DNA from: Atrichornis clamosus
Lineage: Eukaryota; Chordata; Aves; Passeriformes; Menuridae
Assembly (NCBI GenBank): GCA_013400975.1
Contig: WBMZ01005367.1
Span: forward strand, 186,001-250,000
DNA: 64,000 bases
Direction of reading: 5' to 3'
The notes below the pieces were generated by a model. The model was not told the origin of the DNA. It did no database searches and saw nothing but the letters and a program-made list of their open reading frames with translations. The position numbers and the translations under genes are program-made. This document shows positions 21,006 through 35,604 of this stretch, piece after piece (position 1 is the stretch's first letter; each line of letters opens with the position of its first letter).

Positions 21006-22719
21006 CACCCCAGAGATGGAGAACAACTGTGAACTCAATTTGCTTAGAAAAAACTACTGCAATAATGAAACATGTTTTTCTAACTGCAGTGACTCGCAGG
21101 CTCTAATCCCAGAAGGAACAACTTGGTCTATGATACCATCACGGGGTAGCACAGCACAGCACAGGGTAGAAGAGACAGATTTGCCTTCTCTGGCTGCCTT
21201 TTCCAGGTTATTTCCTGCTGCTTCTGTGACAGCAAGATGCCCCTTGTGTCCTGGGTCTGGGGTCAGGAGTGCACTAAGAGCTCCGTCCAGTCCCTGCTGT
21301 TCCACAAATTCATGTTTCTTTCTATCCAGGTCTGCTTAGGCACTTGCATGGGCATTTTGGCTAATTACTGCCTGCTGCTCTTTCAGCATGCATGTGCCAC
21401 ATGTGCCCTGGGTCCAGGGCCAGGAAGGACTTTTTTATCCATGAGTTTTTCACGTGTGGGAAAGTTCATTGTTGTAACAAGAAAATGTGATTCATTAGAA
21501 ATAGCAAAATCTGAGTTCTTCAAAATGGGAAAAGGGGCTGAGCTTTGTTTCTAAAAGAAATCAGCTAATACATAGCAAAGACAAGCAGGGAGAGACCTCA
21601 GAGGAGAAAATAATCCCAGCCCTAAAGCAAGCTACAAGAAGAGTCTGAGGAATCTGCAGGAATAATGTTGCTTATGCTCAGTCTTACCTGAGACCCTTCC
21701 TTATCCTATTTCCAACCTTCCAGATGGTGAGAAAACTGCCTTATCCAGTGAGGCAAACTTCAGATCTCACCTGGGGATGCCATGTGCCCTTTCAAAGTGG
21801 TATCCATGCTTGATTTCACTGATTCCAGCTGGAAGCCCTCGGTGCTTTCCTATCTGTTTTTGGGTTGTGGTGGTTCAGCCCTTCTCAGTGCACAGGGGTG
21901 AAGAGCAGGGAAAATTCAGCTCCAGCACTAGGTTTGGATTTGGGTTTTCTGCCTTTTCCAGGAGGCGATGATCCACACCAAGAAGTCAGCCAGAGTCCAG
22001 GAATAGCAGTTAGTCTCTCATGGAAACCATTTGATTGGCATCACTGAGCTGCAAAAAGACCCGGTGGGCTTGGTGACAGATTCTGATCGCCTGAAGACAA
22101 GTTTTTCTCTCTCATCTCACAGCAAGGGGAAGAAAGCTCATCTGGTATCCTTTGAACTTGCATGCACTTGGGACAGGGATAGAAGGCCTTTTGAAAAGGA
22201 GATGCAGAATGGGATCGTGCATGTAAAAGGGAGGGAGGTGTTGTGCTGAAAGGCCTCTGTCTCAAAAGTGTTTGGCTTGTGGGATTTGGTATTCTTTGGA
22301 GTGTGAATATCCTCAGTAAGGAACAACAACAAAAAAAAAAGGCACTAATGTTATTTGCTGGTAATTCTTAATTATAGAAAAGTATGTATGATGGAATTGT
22401 TCAACTCCTCTTCATTTTTAACCTATTTTGATCGAGAGCTTTCTTAAACCTATTAAATATCATGAGAACAGGCAGCTAGATGGAGAGATGGGCAACAGTG
22501 AGATGCTCTGAAAGCCCCTTCCTGAAGAAAAGGCTGCAGCAGGGGTTTCTCTAGCAGTGGAATCCAGGAGAAATATGTATTGCAAGTGGCCTGAGGGCAG
22601 GAAAACCTTCAGCAGAAATTCTTTTATGAGTCACTGTAGAAATAAACCCCCAAACCCAAGTCTGCACAAGCCCTGCCTATGTTCTGCTACCTTGCAGGTA
22701 AACTGCAAATGAGTTTGAG

Positions 22720-22960
22720 TCATTAAACTGTCAGAGAACTTTGGTTAATCTGGACACTTTTGACTCACTTTGGATGACCCTTTTCCATGAAGAAGACTTA
22801 AAAATAAGTGCTAATAAGTGCTAATTGCAGCTTTTTCACCAGTCAGGCCTGTAAGGCCCTAAGCAGTGATTGATGACGGCTCTTCCCGGTGACTGTGATT
22901 TATTTACCAGATAAGCCATTAGGGAAGCAGCATGGATCTCTAAATAAAATATGCAACATC
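22720..22960. promoter_or_regulatory. Candidate conserved non-coding element
   Basis: AT-rich, non-repetitive sequence with forkhead-like ATTTATTTAC (about 22899-22908), TGATTGATGAC (about 22868-22878) and a duplicated AATAAGTGCT word. Composition and motif density suggest a regulatory element. Conservation was not tested. Confidence 0.25.
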
Positions 22961-25900
22961 TTAAAAACCTTGGCAATCAGTAAAAGAACCACCTTTTCAC
23001 ATCCCGCTCCTCAGATCATGCTCAGCATTTTTTCTGGTGTTCCAGGAAAAAGAGCCTTTTTCATAAATCCATGAACATCTGAGACCCTCACTGCTCACAG
23101 CCTCTGCCATGTGCATTCAGGGGAGAAATTGGAGTGCTGCCCAAGGATGGAGGCTGCTCCACACTGGCGTCTCAAGGTGGAGAACAGAAACTGGTATAAA
23201 GTATCTGGGCATCTGGTTCTCATTTTTCTTAGTGAGCCTGAGATTCTTCTAGGTATGGAAACAGTTGCTGCACTTGATGTTAATTTCCTAAGCAAAAGAT
23301 TATCTGCTCCTCTTTAATATGGACATATAATCTTCAATTATGTTGTTTTAATACATATAGCAAAGATAATTCTCCTTAATTATTACCTTGAGCACATGGC
23401 TGCAGATGCTGCTTACAGATTTTTTTTTTTTCCAGTAGGAAATCTGCATTAGTCCTAAATATTGAAGTGTTTTTCATTATCGAGGGTGCTAATAGGTTAT
23501 TCAGCCTAAAGCTTTCATGTGTCAGGAGATCAGGGCTGTATTGACTTCATGGTTGCAAAGCCCTCTTTAAATTTAATATAGGGGAAAAAACAGGACTCAA
23601 CCCTGAAATAAATTAACCAGAGTTGTTCCAGACACCTGCAACTGCCACGTGTAACCATCAGTCTGGCATCTGACATTCATAGCTAGGGAAACAGGTTTGT
23701 GTTTGGAAAATGACATTAACCAGCTACTGGGAACCTCTGGAGCACACACCTTGCACCCACAGCACCCCAGGCTGTGCAGGAGACAGGATCTTCACAGGGA
23801 AGAGCTGCAAGACAGAGTATCCCTGTGGAAAAAGGACCAGAAGGAGCCAAAGCAGAGGCTAAAACAAATAAGCACAGTAAATTGTTCTGCAAACAGCAGG
23901 AAACAAAGTCTGCTTTCCAAACTTCACATCCCCTATGCCTACACAGAGTCCCTTGCGTTAAGCTCATCCTCGAACTTCTCTCTGTGCTCCTCAGCCATGG
24001 ACAAGGCAAGAGAGAAGCTCCTGGGGATGAGTTTGAGCTGTGCCTGGGCTCACCAGCTCAAGGGCTCTCTGATCAGCCAGGAGGACAAGCAGAACAGACA
24101 CCTGCAGCCCTTACACTGCTGCTGATTAGGGAAGGCACTAATTTCATACTCTCCTTTTTCTCTACCCAACCATTGTTTTTCACAAAACGTGCAGCTGTTT
24201 AATGTATTTGATTTTTAGCTTTCAAAATTGATAGAAATGGGCCACGGGACCACTTGTGGGCATAGATGGAGACAGAGCAATCACAAAAGCCCTTAGGGAA
24301 ACCAAGCTAAAATGTGGGGTGTGTTTTGCATCTCAACATCTGGACACATCTTTCTCCTACCCCTGTCTCCCACTGGAGTTGCATCCATCATTCTGCCCCC
24401 ACTCCTGTGTGCACAGAGCCTGTGCTCAGCCCATAACATTTCACAACATTTTCCATGAGCCTCCAACAGCTTGTTAAACAAGATAATCCTGGCTGCGTGC
24501 TTCCTACAAATGCTGCCATTCATAGATCCAGCACTTGCTTCTCCTAATTAAAGGCAATTCTCCCAGTTTGGATATGTTTTGCCATCTATAAAGTGAAAGA
24601 CATCTTTAAATTAAATAAGAAACCCAAAATACTATTAACATGAGATAACAACACACCTGATAACTTCAGAAAGTAGAGTTTCCACCCTAATTAAAGTACA
24701 ATTTATTGCATTTAGATCCTAGCTTATGCATTTTTCTTCCTATTTGATGACTTTTCTTACAATATCATTCAAGTCTATTAAAAAAAATTTCTTTTTTGTT
24801 GGTAAGTATTTACATAAGACCATATTTTGGCAAAAACAAATATAATGAATTTGAGCAAAATTAAGACGACAAGTTAGGATTCCAGTAACTAAAGGCTGAG
24901 TTTTGTCTAATGTCACATTCCAGTAAAATATATCAGTTTGAAATTCAAATTATGTTTATTAGGTTTGAGAGGGATTGTGGAGGAGAAATAAAAAAATAAG
25001 GGGCAAACAGGAATAGCATGGAATACAGGGGTAAAAATGAAGAGTGGAACAGAAGAGAGATGTTTGCCTTGATCCAAGCAATATTTGTGTGTAGTTTGAC
25101 CTTGCTCAGGATTCCCATTGAATTGGAGCCTGTTGTAGACAATGACACCATGCACTTTGCAGTGATGAATTTCCAGTTACTGAGCTGAGCTCTTCCAACT
25201 GCGAGGTTTCTTGCAAGTTGAATGCAAACTTAATTATTCCAGGTTTGGTACTTCGACATTTAGAAATTAAAAAGGAAGCACAAAATATGCCTTATTGCCT
25301 ATATTCTTGCAGTTATGTATCTCCAGGGTAGTGTAAGGTGGCTCTTTGTTCCAGCTTGTGTGTTTTAGCTGTGCCTGGGGTGTGTGGGAGGACATGATTT
25401 ATGAATGTGTGCATGGCTTCGTGCACAGTTATGCAAGAGCTTGCTTCCTAAATAGAGGAATCCCGGGAAACACAGAGAGAACACAGCCCACCCACCCTGG
25501 AGAACCAAAACCTTTCGCAGAAACCCCACACCTTCCCCAGGATTCATTCCCAGGGAGAACCAGGAGAAGGGAGTGGATTTACACGGTACCATGCTACGTG
25601 GTGCTAATGAAAGTTGCAATCATCCCATTTACTTCCACAGCTGGAGGGGCTCTCCACGGGATGGCATCACCCAGTCTAAAGACTCTGGGAATTGACCTGT
25701 CCTCGAGGCTGAGGGAGAATGCACTGCAAAGGTGGTTCCTGGTGCAGTGGTATATAACCTAAAATAGAAAAAAAAAAAAAAAAAAAGGCAAGAAAAGCAA
25801 GAAAGCAAAGTATATTTTCAGTCTAAAGTGATTGATTTAGTTCTCTGTGCTTGATCAGGCAAATTAGGTATGTGTGGAGCCAGCTGCTGCTCTGGACAGT

Positions 25901-28900
25901 GATGAGAGAGGAAACAGGGAGCCAGGAAACCCAATGCTCAGGTTACAGTAGTGAGGGCTAGCTAAGCAAACAGCTACGTCCCAAAAGTTGGTACTCTCTT
26001 GGAAGAGGCTGCCAAAGCAAATTTGCTAAGGAGATGTGTTTTGGACCTCTTTTTGCAGCTCTCAACAGCAGTGTCAGAGCACATGGCTTGGACTGGCCAG
26101 GGGCTGCTGCAGGTAGAGTATTTTTGGGAGAACATCAGCGTCTGGGTCTGAGCTTGCTCCACAGTGGGATGCCTCCAGCATCTTGGATAACCTGCATAGG
26201 TTTGTCACTCCCACACTCAGGAGTGGGCTGAGCCCCTCAGCCTGGGGTGTTGCAGTGTGGCTGCTCACACCAGAGCAAGGCCAACCACGTCACCAGAGTA
26301 AAGCCACACTCTTGGCACTGTCACTTCCCTGTGTCTTCTTCTGCAGCATCAAGCCTGTTTGCAAAGGTCTCAGGTGTGTCAGACCAGCTTTTCACCTCTA
26401 CCTTTCCTGTTGTGTCTTCTGGAGCATGTTTGGGAAACAATAACTTAGCAATTTAATATTAGCCAATAACTTGACAATTCCCAAAAGCTGACTGGGGGAA
26501 GCGGATATTCCCTTCTGGCTGTTTCTAAGTCTGAAAACTGCAAGTTCTTACAATTTCATCTTTGCTTTTTCATGCTCTGTGTCCATGCACCTTTGTGCCC
26601 TCCTTCCCCCCTTCCTGCTTTCCCTCATTTCCTTCCACAGAACCATTTCCGTCCTACAAATGTGAGCTTTATTAAATCGCATTCACAGCTCATTAGGACC
26701 TGCCAAGTCATCTAAGGGAGCACAAAAGCCAATATTTCTTGTGAAAAACCATTAAAGCTGGAATGGTGAAGAAGAAAGACCCCCACAGGCCTGCTCATAA
26801 GCTTTGTGATATGCTGCAACACAGAAGCCTGGCTGAATCTAAAAGGCAAAGCTTTGCACCAGCAAATGTGTAGGGCTGGATCCTGTAGGGCTGGACGTGT
26901 CCTGAGCACCCATGCTCTGGCAGCACATCCCCACCTTAGGGGGAAACCTCAGCACGGCTCTCACAGCAGAAAGGCCCTGTCAGCAGGCTCTGAAAATGGA
27001 GATTTTGGGTTTAGTTCACAAATTTGCTCTCAGATTTTGTAGCAGTACGAAAGCTTTCAGATGGGTGTGGTTTTTCTGTCTTCGTTATATAAATTAATAT
27101 AAATATAAATATCATGATGTTGTGTCACTGCACAAACTGTACTGCTTTTCTCTCTGAATAAGTACTAAGTCATTAAAGCAGCCACAGGATTTAGATACCC
27201 AGAATCCAATGACTTTTTTAGCAAGGGGTCTTGGTTGTGTAGTGTCTAACAGAACAGCTATTCTGCATCAGTCCTGTTGGAGTCTGCATCAGCTACAGCC
27301 CTTGAGCTACTAAAGCATCACTATTCCTTAGATATGTTCTAAAACATTGGGAAAACTTGATGGGATCTATAAAGAAATATTGTTCCTTGCTGGGCAAAGG
27401 CCCAGCACAGTTTCCTGGGGCTGCAGGCACAATAGTTCCAGAGCTCTGGGTATACGGCAGCAGCAGAAAGACTTTTCCTGCAGCGTGTGTTAATGAGTGC
27501 ATGGGCAGCTCTTGCAGCCCTGCCTCCACTGGGGAGCAGATCAGGGGGTTTGACATTTTATTGACCCTACTGTGAGAACTGGGCACTTAGAATAAAGGCA
27601 AAAAACCAGCTTTCGGACTTCTCAGTCAAGAGTGTACGAAATGAGTCATTAATTCACATTTTCAGTTGCGTTGAGAAAGAGGAAAACAAAACAATGTTTT
27701 CTTATGGTTAGAAGAACAAATTATTATTTTATGCATTAGGTGAGGGCTACCAATAGGGCTTTAGATTTTCTCCCCAAACAAGCCCTTTCACTTCTGATAC
27801 AAAAGTGGAAACTAATGTTCTGCTTAGCACATACCTTCTCTTATTCAAAAAGCCCCCAAAGAGCCGTGTTCTCTGCTGATAGAAATCAGCACAGCTCCAA
27901 AGTCCTACCCTCTGAGGTACTGACCACAGCCTTACAAGCAGACGTGATTCAAGAGTAGCACTGTGGCTCTTTTAACATCAGCTGAAGGCCAGGGGGGAGC
28001 GGGGAAGGTGCAGGGAATGGTTTTGGGAAGCAGCTCACGTTTATCTCGGTGCCGCCTGGGGCAGCTCTCCATGCAAAGCAGGGCTTTTGCATAAAAAAAT
28101 GTACCGTGGGCCCTCCTGATGATCTACCAAGCACTCAGAAGCAACCCAAGCCAACCCTGTGCTGCATTCAAACAACCTGCTCAGGATCCATCCTTGCCCA
28201 GGACCGTGACAGAGCTCTGCCCCAAGCACCTGGCTGGCTCTGGCATCATCTCCTCTGTGGTTGCTGGTGCCTGGCTGCTCGAGTTGAGTGCCAAGGCATG
28301 GTCAAGGTGGTGCTGGGACCGTAGCTGTTGGCTCATGCTTTCAATTTATCTATGTAAAATTGAAAAAAAAAATCCCTTTTTATTATTTATGTGCAAAGCC
28401 ACCTGCCTTGGTGAAAAAAGCCCTTGGTCCCTGACTTTCCTCCTATTACGTGATGATCCAAAAGTTGATGTTTTTCCCCCAGGGCGTTTCCAGGGCACGA
28501 GAGGAGTGTGCAGCCAGTTCATGTAAAGCAGTCCTGGTTGGAGAGGCTCGCTTTATCTCAACTGCAAAATTAGGATGATGTTTCTTGTAGCTTTTGCAGC
28601 AAAGGAGGCCTGGAGGCAGGATTTTGAGGAAACTGCTGAATGAGGAGCATTTTTGAGAGCATTGCTCCTTCAGCGAAGGCAGAGTGATGAAAAGCAAGTC
28701 CTTGATTTCTCAGTTCAGCACGGGGCACATCAGATGCACAAACAGGCTGTGGGAGAGCCTTTTGCTGTGGTTAATATTGGTTTAGCATCAAAAAGTTGCA
28801 GGGGGGCACAGCATCATTAGCAAGGCCACGCTGCTGAGCCGTTAAGCAGCAAAGATGCTTCCTTGGCTGTAAATTCATTTTACCAAGGCTGGAAACAACC

Positions 28901-31900
28901 CAGTCAGGGAAACTCATCATGTGAATAAGTGCATTGCTAGAAAAGGGGGAAAACACCTAGAAAAGTGTTTCTCTTAAAGTCCCTTGCTGCAGTGCCCTTT
29001 CTGCTCCTGATGTGCTGAGTGGCAGGACTGTGAAGGTGTGAAAGCCCTTTGGGTGCCCACACAGCCACACTTCATCAGGACTGAGCAGTCAAGGATGGAA
29101 GAAATGCTGGGTTCTGTCCTAAGAATTGTATTTTCTTACTAAATTTTAATTACCTTTCCCAAAATGTCCCTTGTTCCTGTTCAGTAGGTAAAAGGTAGTG
29201 CCAATTACAAATATCTCTATCACTTCTCTTTATTTAGGTCCTTGCACTTTTCTACCATGCCAAACTGGGAAGAGCTGTAGTTTGAATTCTCCACTGGAAT
29301 TTTACCAGGATCATTGGCTTCAAACTGACACTGGAAAGGGGATGATGATGGTGACGTGCCACCTACAGACCGGTTGGTCACTGCTTGGCACTTGGAATGC
29401 TGAAGTCAGGAACCATCAGGCACAGCTGGATAAAATCCAGGTGTGAAGTTGCCTGGGATTAAACTGCCTCAGCCACCAGTCTCCACCACATATACCATAT
29501 ATACCATAAGAAGAAGCAGTTCCAAACTGATACCCACAATGTAACCCTGCACCAGCAGTTCACGCACCTGCTGCCCCCAAACCACAGCCACCCATTTTTT
29601 TAAAATAAAAATGACTTCCTAAAAGGAAAAGATTTTCACTGTTCATACACATGCATGTCCACATGGCTATCAGCTTGGTTTTTTCAAATTAATCCAGACT
29701 TCTTTTAAGGGAGAAGGCAAGGAGACTTTGTTGTTGTTTTTCTTAAGACAGCCTAGAGGCAGATGAGGGAGGAATATTTAGAGGAGTAAGGAAAACACAG
29801 GAATGAAGTGAAAATAGCCCTTTTTCTCCTCACATAAGATATACTCTGAAGACAGCCATTCTCTGGCAAACAGGAACCTTTCTTCTGTCTGGGAGGTGAT
29901 TTTTCAGGAGAGCAAGGCATTGTGTGTGCTACTGCAGAGGGTCCTCTTGGAAGAAGGAGTGGCACAGAGCTGGGGAATGGGAAGCAGTGGCATGGCAGAT
30001 GGGGTTGTTGTGTTGGGAGGTAACAGGAAAAATAAATGAGCCTGTGTCGGTTCAAAAACATCACAGATGTGGCTGTTCCAGCCTTGCTGGTGCAGCGGGT
30101 TCCTGGAACAGAGCTGTTTGTCTGAACAGCCATCCTGTGTGCTCAGCCCCTGACAAACACAGAGCAACCCAGGGTACAAGAAGACCCATGTCACACTGCT
30201 ATAATAAGACATGTGGCATCAAGAACAGTATTACCCTTTCCAGGAGAATGGCAGGCATTTCTGGAACAGCCCTTTTCACTAACTAAAGGGGCTCTTGTTG
30301 AAAAAAAACCCCCAGCTGCTCTAAACTTCCTTTTCCCATTTGGTGCATAAATTAAGAGTCAAAAAGCTGGGTCAGACAGACTCTGATGCTAGTAACCAAC
30401 GCTTTTAAGGAAGAGGCAGCACCAGGTATTAGCATAAGGTCTGGCTTAGATGCATTTTGTTTTTTCCAGGCCTTCACCCCCAGCATAATTCCCCAGTTTT
30501 TCCACTCTGACAGTGAGCAATGGTCCTAACTGCACAGCAGACGCACCCAAAACCTAAGGCTGAATGTGACCAGTGTGTGCACAATCTCCAGAAATTCTGA
30601 AATCTGAATCTTTCCAGACACTTCCTGCAATGCTTCGTGATGTTTGTCTGTTTTCCCAAGTTAGCAGAAGAGTGGAAGCCGCTGTACAAGGGTAGGATGA
30701 GCTCACCTAATTTCAAGGCTTTTCTCACACTGGTGAAGCCATCTGCCCATAGATCTGTGATTATCTGTGTTCAGGTACCTCTGTCAGATACAGACCCTTC
30801 TGTCACCTCCTTATCATTTGACCCTGGCCCAGCATTCTTAGTTAAGGCTGATTAAGACTCTGAAAACCAGTTATATGACATTCCTGTGGTGCACACAATC
30901 CATCTGGATGAGGTGGGATAAAGTTCCCAAAGATCTGCACACTGCAGTCTGGGCCATCATCAGTCTTGAAATGAACAGGCTTTGGGCATGGCAGCTTACA
31001 TGGGAGATACACTAGTGGACACTGTCACTTTTCCCTAGGTTTTTTTAAAACAGAAATCTTTGCAGCGGCACTGGGTTGGCACAGCTTTGCCCTGACAGCT
31101 GTAGCTGACAACTGGATTGTTGACATCCAAAACTCAGCCTGCTCATTGACTTCTGAGGGTGGGAATGAATCAAGTCAAACCAGCACTGCAAATGAAGCTG
31201 AAGCTTATGGGCTCTGATACTTTAGGAAGTTGGACAGGTGAGATTCATGCTTCAGTTCTCCTACAGAATGTCCACCAAGGTCCATTTCGTAAGGGAAACT
31301 TTTGCTCAGGTACTTGAAGTCTTACCATGAAGATGGAACCAGGACAGGACTTGGTCTGCAGCAGCCAAACTCTGAAGTGTGGTTAAACAGGGACAAAGCA
31401 AAGGCCACATAGGACAGAGAACTTTTTTTAAGGGGATTAAATTTACATGGAAAAACTCAGCGAGGAAGACGGTGGTGCACAATGTAAAACCTCACACTAG
31501 CTGATGTTTTCCTGCCTGCAGAGCCCAGATTAGATCTTATCTGACCACACAGGGGCTGGAAACACACAGACATGGTAAAACAGAGCTCAGCCCCACTCAA
31601 AACGTGACCTGTGGGAATAAAGAGTGGCTGGATTCCTGTCTGGTGGGATGGTGATCAGTATCTGTGTTGGGAGATGCAGTGTGTGGAGAAAAGCCAAAAA
31701 CCACAACTCAATCTGGGATTTGGGAGAGGAAGGAAGAGAAAGGGAGAGGAAGGTATGGGGGTGCAGTGAGACTGCGTCCTCATGAGCACAGTGAGGTGGT
31801 GAGAATACTCATTGAATGCTTTGTCTGGTAGATACGTGTGCAGCAGTGACAGCCTAGGGGCTGTGGGCTGCTGGCAGGAGGTTGCTCCTGCCCAGTGATT

Positions 31901-34900
31901 CCTGGCTCTTTCAGCAGTTGCTTTTGTGCTCGTTTTCCATGAGATCTGGCTCACCTCTCCTGCACAGAGCCAGGTCCCAGCCCAACCGTGGAGCCTCACA
32001 GGCACATCACATGCAGAGACGTGGGACACCACGGCCTCAGTGAGACTCAACCAGATTGAAACCTGCCAGTGACAAGGGGTGATGAGGCCACCAGCTTCTC
32101 TGTGCCTCAGTTCCCCCTCAATAATGAGGCTGATGATGCTTATCAAAGAGCATGCAGCAAGGATAAATCAAGAGCCTTGATGGCAAATAGAACAGAGATC
32201 TTCATATTCCAGCAGAAAGTACTGCAAAATTGAGGTGAGGAGCCTCTTTGTGACAGCTGCTGGGGTTTGATGTGGCTGTAGAGCAGAGTGTTCACAGCAG
32301 CCACTGCTCACAGCCCTGTGCACGTGTGGGAGATGAGGGAAGACAGGTGAACGAGAGCCTGTGAAGGTATCATTCAGCCCAGAGATGACTCGAAAAACAG
32401 TTTGGCAGCTTGATGGTGGGGGGGAATACGGGTATTGCTAAATGAAAGCAGCAGAGTTGGATAAAGCACCCCGGCTTTCCTCACTTTCTATGCCTATGCA
32501 AGGGAGAGTGCCTAAAATATGGCATACAATTAAACGAGTTTTCAAAGTGCACAAAGTGAACTCCAGTTCCATCAAAGAAAGCCACCGGCATTGTGGCACA
32601 AGGCTTGGAGACACACCTCTGATTAAACAGCACGTAACAACCTTCTTGGGGCTGTAGCTTTCACATCAATGAGGTGAAAGCACATTTTCCCAGCTGTGTT
32701 ATAGAGCTCTGAAATATGAGGTTAAGCCTTCTACTAGAATCCTTTCCCTCACCATCAAACTCTGCATAACTCACCTTCTGGCAATCCTTTCACAGCCTGC
32801 TCACATCCCAGCAGGAATGAATTTGTACAGTTGGAGGAATTTTACCAGCTCACACTGGCCCTGGCATCCTGAAAGTCAGGAATCGCAGTAAAACTTTCCA
32901 AAAAAACACAGGCAACTTATGTTTTCAGATCTGGCATCAAATGAGGCATTTGGCTACAATTGCAAAATTGGATCTCTTCTTTGCTTGGCAGCTCATCTGG
33001 TAATTATGTTGTGTAAATGGGGTATGGCTTGCAAAGGGTGGAGGGCACGGATTTAGCCCTTGAGCAGCTTCGGCTCGACTCCATCACTTATTTGCTGATG
33101 GGGACTGGGCAGAGGGAGATAGTGCTTAAGCCTGATCCAAAAGTTCATCCCAGGTTTACAGCTACTGCATGAGTAGTGCCTGGTCTTGTGAACAGGATTA
33201 TCACCTGCATTAGTTGTTCCCTGTCAACCCAACTGGCAGATCTGAGTTCAGATATTTACCCTGCTTGCAGGGAGAGCTGAGCTCCAGGCACAGCCTGGGG
33301 CAGTCCTGATGTCCGTGTTCTGGAGGAATGAAGCTCTCATGCTTTTTTCTAAAGCACCCACTGAATTTGGGGTTTGTCTGCCAGGGTGCACTACGGCATG
33401 GCCTAAATCCATTGCAGAATCATGTTTCATGTAAAGAACAGAAATTCAGATTTGAATTTCAAGCTGATGTTTATATGAAACTCTACTTTTCCCTTCCAAG
33501 CCAGAGGGTCCCATTTCTCACATAGGTCCTCTTCACCCATTAGCTTTTTTGTCCAAACTCTGCATGAGCTTTTAATTGGTCCCACCCTGGATTTGGGGGT
33601 CTCCAGCTTCCCATGGTGTGCTAAGGTTCACCTAGATATTGCAGGGCAGGAAGAGGACAGGTTTATACCCAGGAACATTTCTTTCATCTTTCCATTGCTG
33701 TCCAAGCAACGTAAACCTGTTGCAGCCCTAAATAACGTATTAGGATGGGGAATAATTGATAAAAACTAAACCACCACTTTTGGGTTGATTTGGGCAACAG
33801 GACTCTGTTCTGGCTCTTGTCTCATGTGCCCATCACTGGCTGATGGCAGTGTGCTGCTCCTTGCATGTGAGTGTCAGCTTGGACTTAATGTGGTGACTAA
33901 AGTTAATTAGCAAAGATCCTTCTCTTGTCATTATTCAGCAACATTAATGTCTGTGGAAGGAAAGAACAAAATGAGCCAAGTTCATTTCAGTTCTGTGAGA
34001 AACCCGGAAAAATAGCAGTGTTCACCAAATGGGAAAAAGAAAATGAAGAGATAAAAAAAAATTAATTTCCAGGTTCTAAGAGGATCTTTCCAATAACAAT
34101 ATAAAAGATAGCTGAGTGTTCTGCTTAAATGAAAAAAGTGATTACTTCACAGGCAAGTGAATGGCTTTCCATATCTTCTTCCCCTGCCTCTGTCATTTAA
34201 TTTTTTTTTCCTCCACTCCTATTATTTGACTCCACTAGTGTGGTGAGATGGTGCTGGAGGCTATTGAAATTTCTTGTCGGTGCAAGTGGAGGTGCCATCC
34301 AGAACAAGTCACCTCCTTTGGAGGGGATGGCTCTGGCCTGTGACCTCTGGAAGTGAGTTGGGTTGATGCAACATTCATGTGGCTCAGACACACGCATAAA
34401 GCTCAGGAAGATGAAAGCTCATAGTACATGTGAAATGCCAAGAAGCTAAGGAGGTGTGGTGAATCCCCAGGGTGAACACGGACCCAGTGCAAGCATGGGA
34501 CAGGCTGGAGAGGGAAGAGAGGTTCTTCCATGGTTCCAATCAGCATAACTGTGACTACTGAGTGCTTCACAAAGAGTAGTATCTGGCCTCTCAAGTGTTA
34601 TTTTGAGTTTCACAAGCCAAGTTCCCCGATGGATAATCCATCGAACATAAGAACACTATGGTGGGCAGCCGAACCAGCTGAGCCCCACATCCTTCACACT
34701 TGTGTCTTTTGCTGCGTTTGCATCCTCTCCAGGCTCCCTGATGTCCAAAGAAAGCAATGTGTATTTCCAGGGAGGAATAACTGGATCTTGTCTCTCTACT
34801 TTAACTCCTTATTTTCATTAGACTTCTCTTTTTTGGGCTGCTCTGTGGTGGAAATGAGTATGACAGTCAATATTTTTTGGGGGTGGAGAAGACCAAGAGG

Positions 34901-34999
34901 CACATGCATAGAGACGTGCAGAGAGAGGTGAGATCATCTAACCCTTTCTTCCTGAGGGTTCGGGCTATTGACCCCACACGTCGAAGACATTCAGGTTGT

Positions 35000-35290
35000 A
35001 AAGTCAAACTCTTCGGAGCCAGGAAACATCAGAATTAACAGCCTGCACAGCCACTGTTTAGGCCTTTGTGCACATCAAATGTGATGCATCATTTAATTAT
35101 CTGATCACCTATCATTTGGGGTTATTTTAATCCGGTGAATTGCTGCAGGCCACATTAACACACGCTGTGCAAACCGCACGCTGCATTCAACATTAATTTC
35201 CTTGCGAGCGCCTCTGTGATGCCTCTGCGCCTGATCAATATTAATGCGTTTATCTTCACAGCACTCCCGTGCTATCACCAGCTGGGGAAC
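35000..35290. promoter_or_regulatory. Candidate conserved enhancer-like element
   Basis: The block has a 10-bp perfect palindrome TGATGCATCA (35082-35091), TAATTA (35094-35099), TGATCA (about 35102), an OTX/bicoid-type TAATCC (35128-35133), a RUNX-type AACCGCA (35172-35178) and ATTAAT words (about 35192 and 35239). It is not repetitive and not coding. This dense mixture of homeodomain-type sites is typical of vertebrate conserved enhancers, but only alignment can show conservation. Confidence 0.35.
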
Positions 35291-35604
35291 TGAGCCACGG
35301 AGAGATTAAGGCCAAAATGATCAAACGCGCCTGCTAATTTCGGGTGCTCGGTTTGCAGCACCGGGGATCTGATCTCGCAGAGCGCTCCGCGTTTCGCTGC
35401 TCTCGGTGTGCCCGAAGCACAGCTCGCGTGGGCTTGTTCCTGTCTCCCAGTACCAACCCCCCCTGCGTGCCCTGTGCGGGGCAGCAGGAATTGGGAGGAA
35501 ACCCTTATGGGCAGCTCCTTTGCTGTGCAGATGGATTTCCTGTGCTGAACTGCTCAGAGCATGGGAGAAACCCTGGGGGGAAAAAACCCCAACCAAACAA
35601 AAGC

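Larger units (their letters stand above)
21006..35604. other. Intergenic 14.6 kb, no gene seen
   Basis: No coding exon, tRNA, snRNA or intact mobile element could be supported. Small features: a tandem AATAAGTGCT duplication at about 22804-22823; a pure A tract at about 25769-25787; a CATATAC-type short tandem at about 29488-29510; and AT-rich blocks with homeodomain-type TAATTA/ATTAAT words at about 22.7-22.95, 24.5-24.8 and 35.0-35.3 kb that resemble conserved non-coding elements. The lack of recent repeats over this length is notable for avian intergenic DNA next to a CR1 cluster. Confidence 0.65.

Noticed and set aside
23697..24202. Two overlapping 142-residue + strand frames
   Set aside because: They overlap in different frames, neither resembles a known protein, and a third frame is open on the opposite strand, all typical of non-coding DNA.
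31655..32146. 163-residue minus-strand open frame in the intergenic region
   Set aside because: The translation has no domain, no compositional sign of coding and no splice or promoter context.
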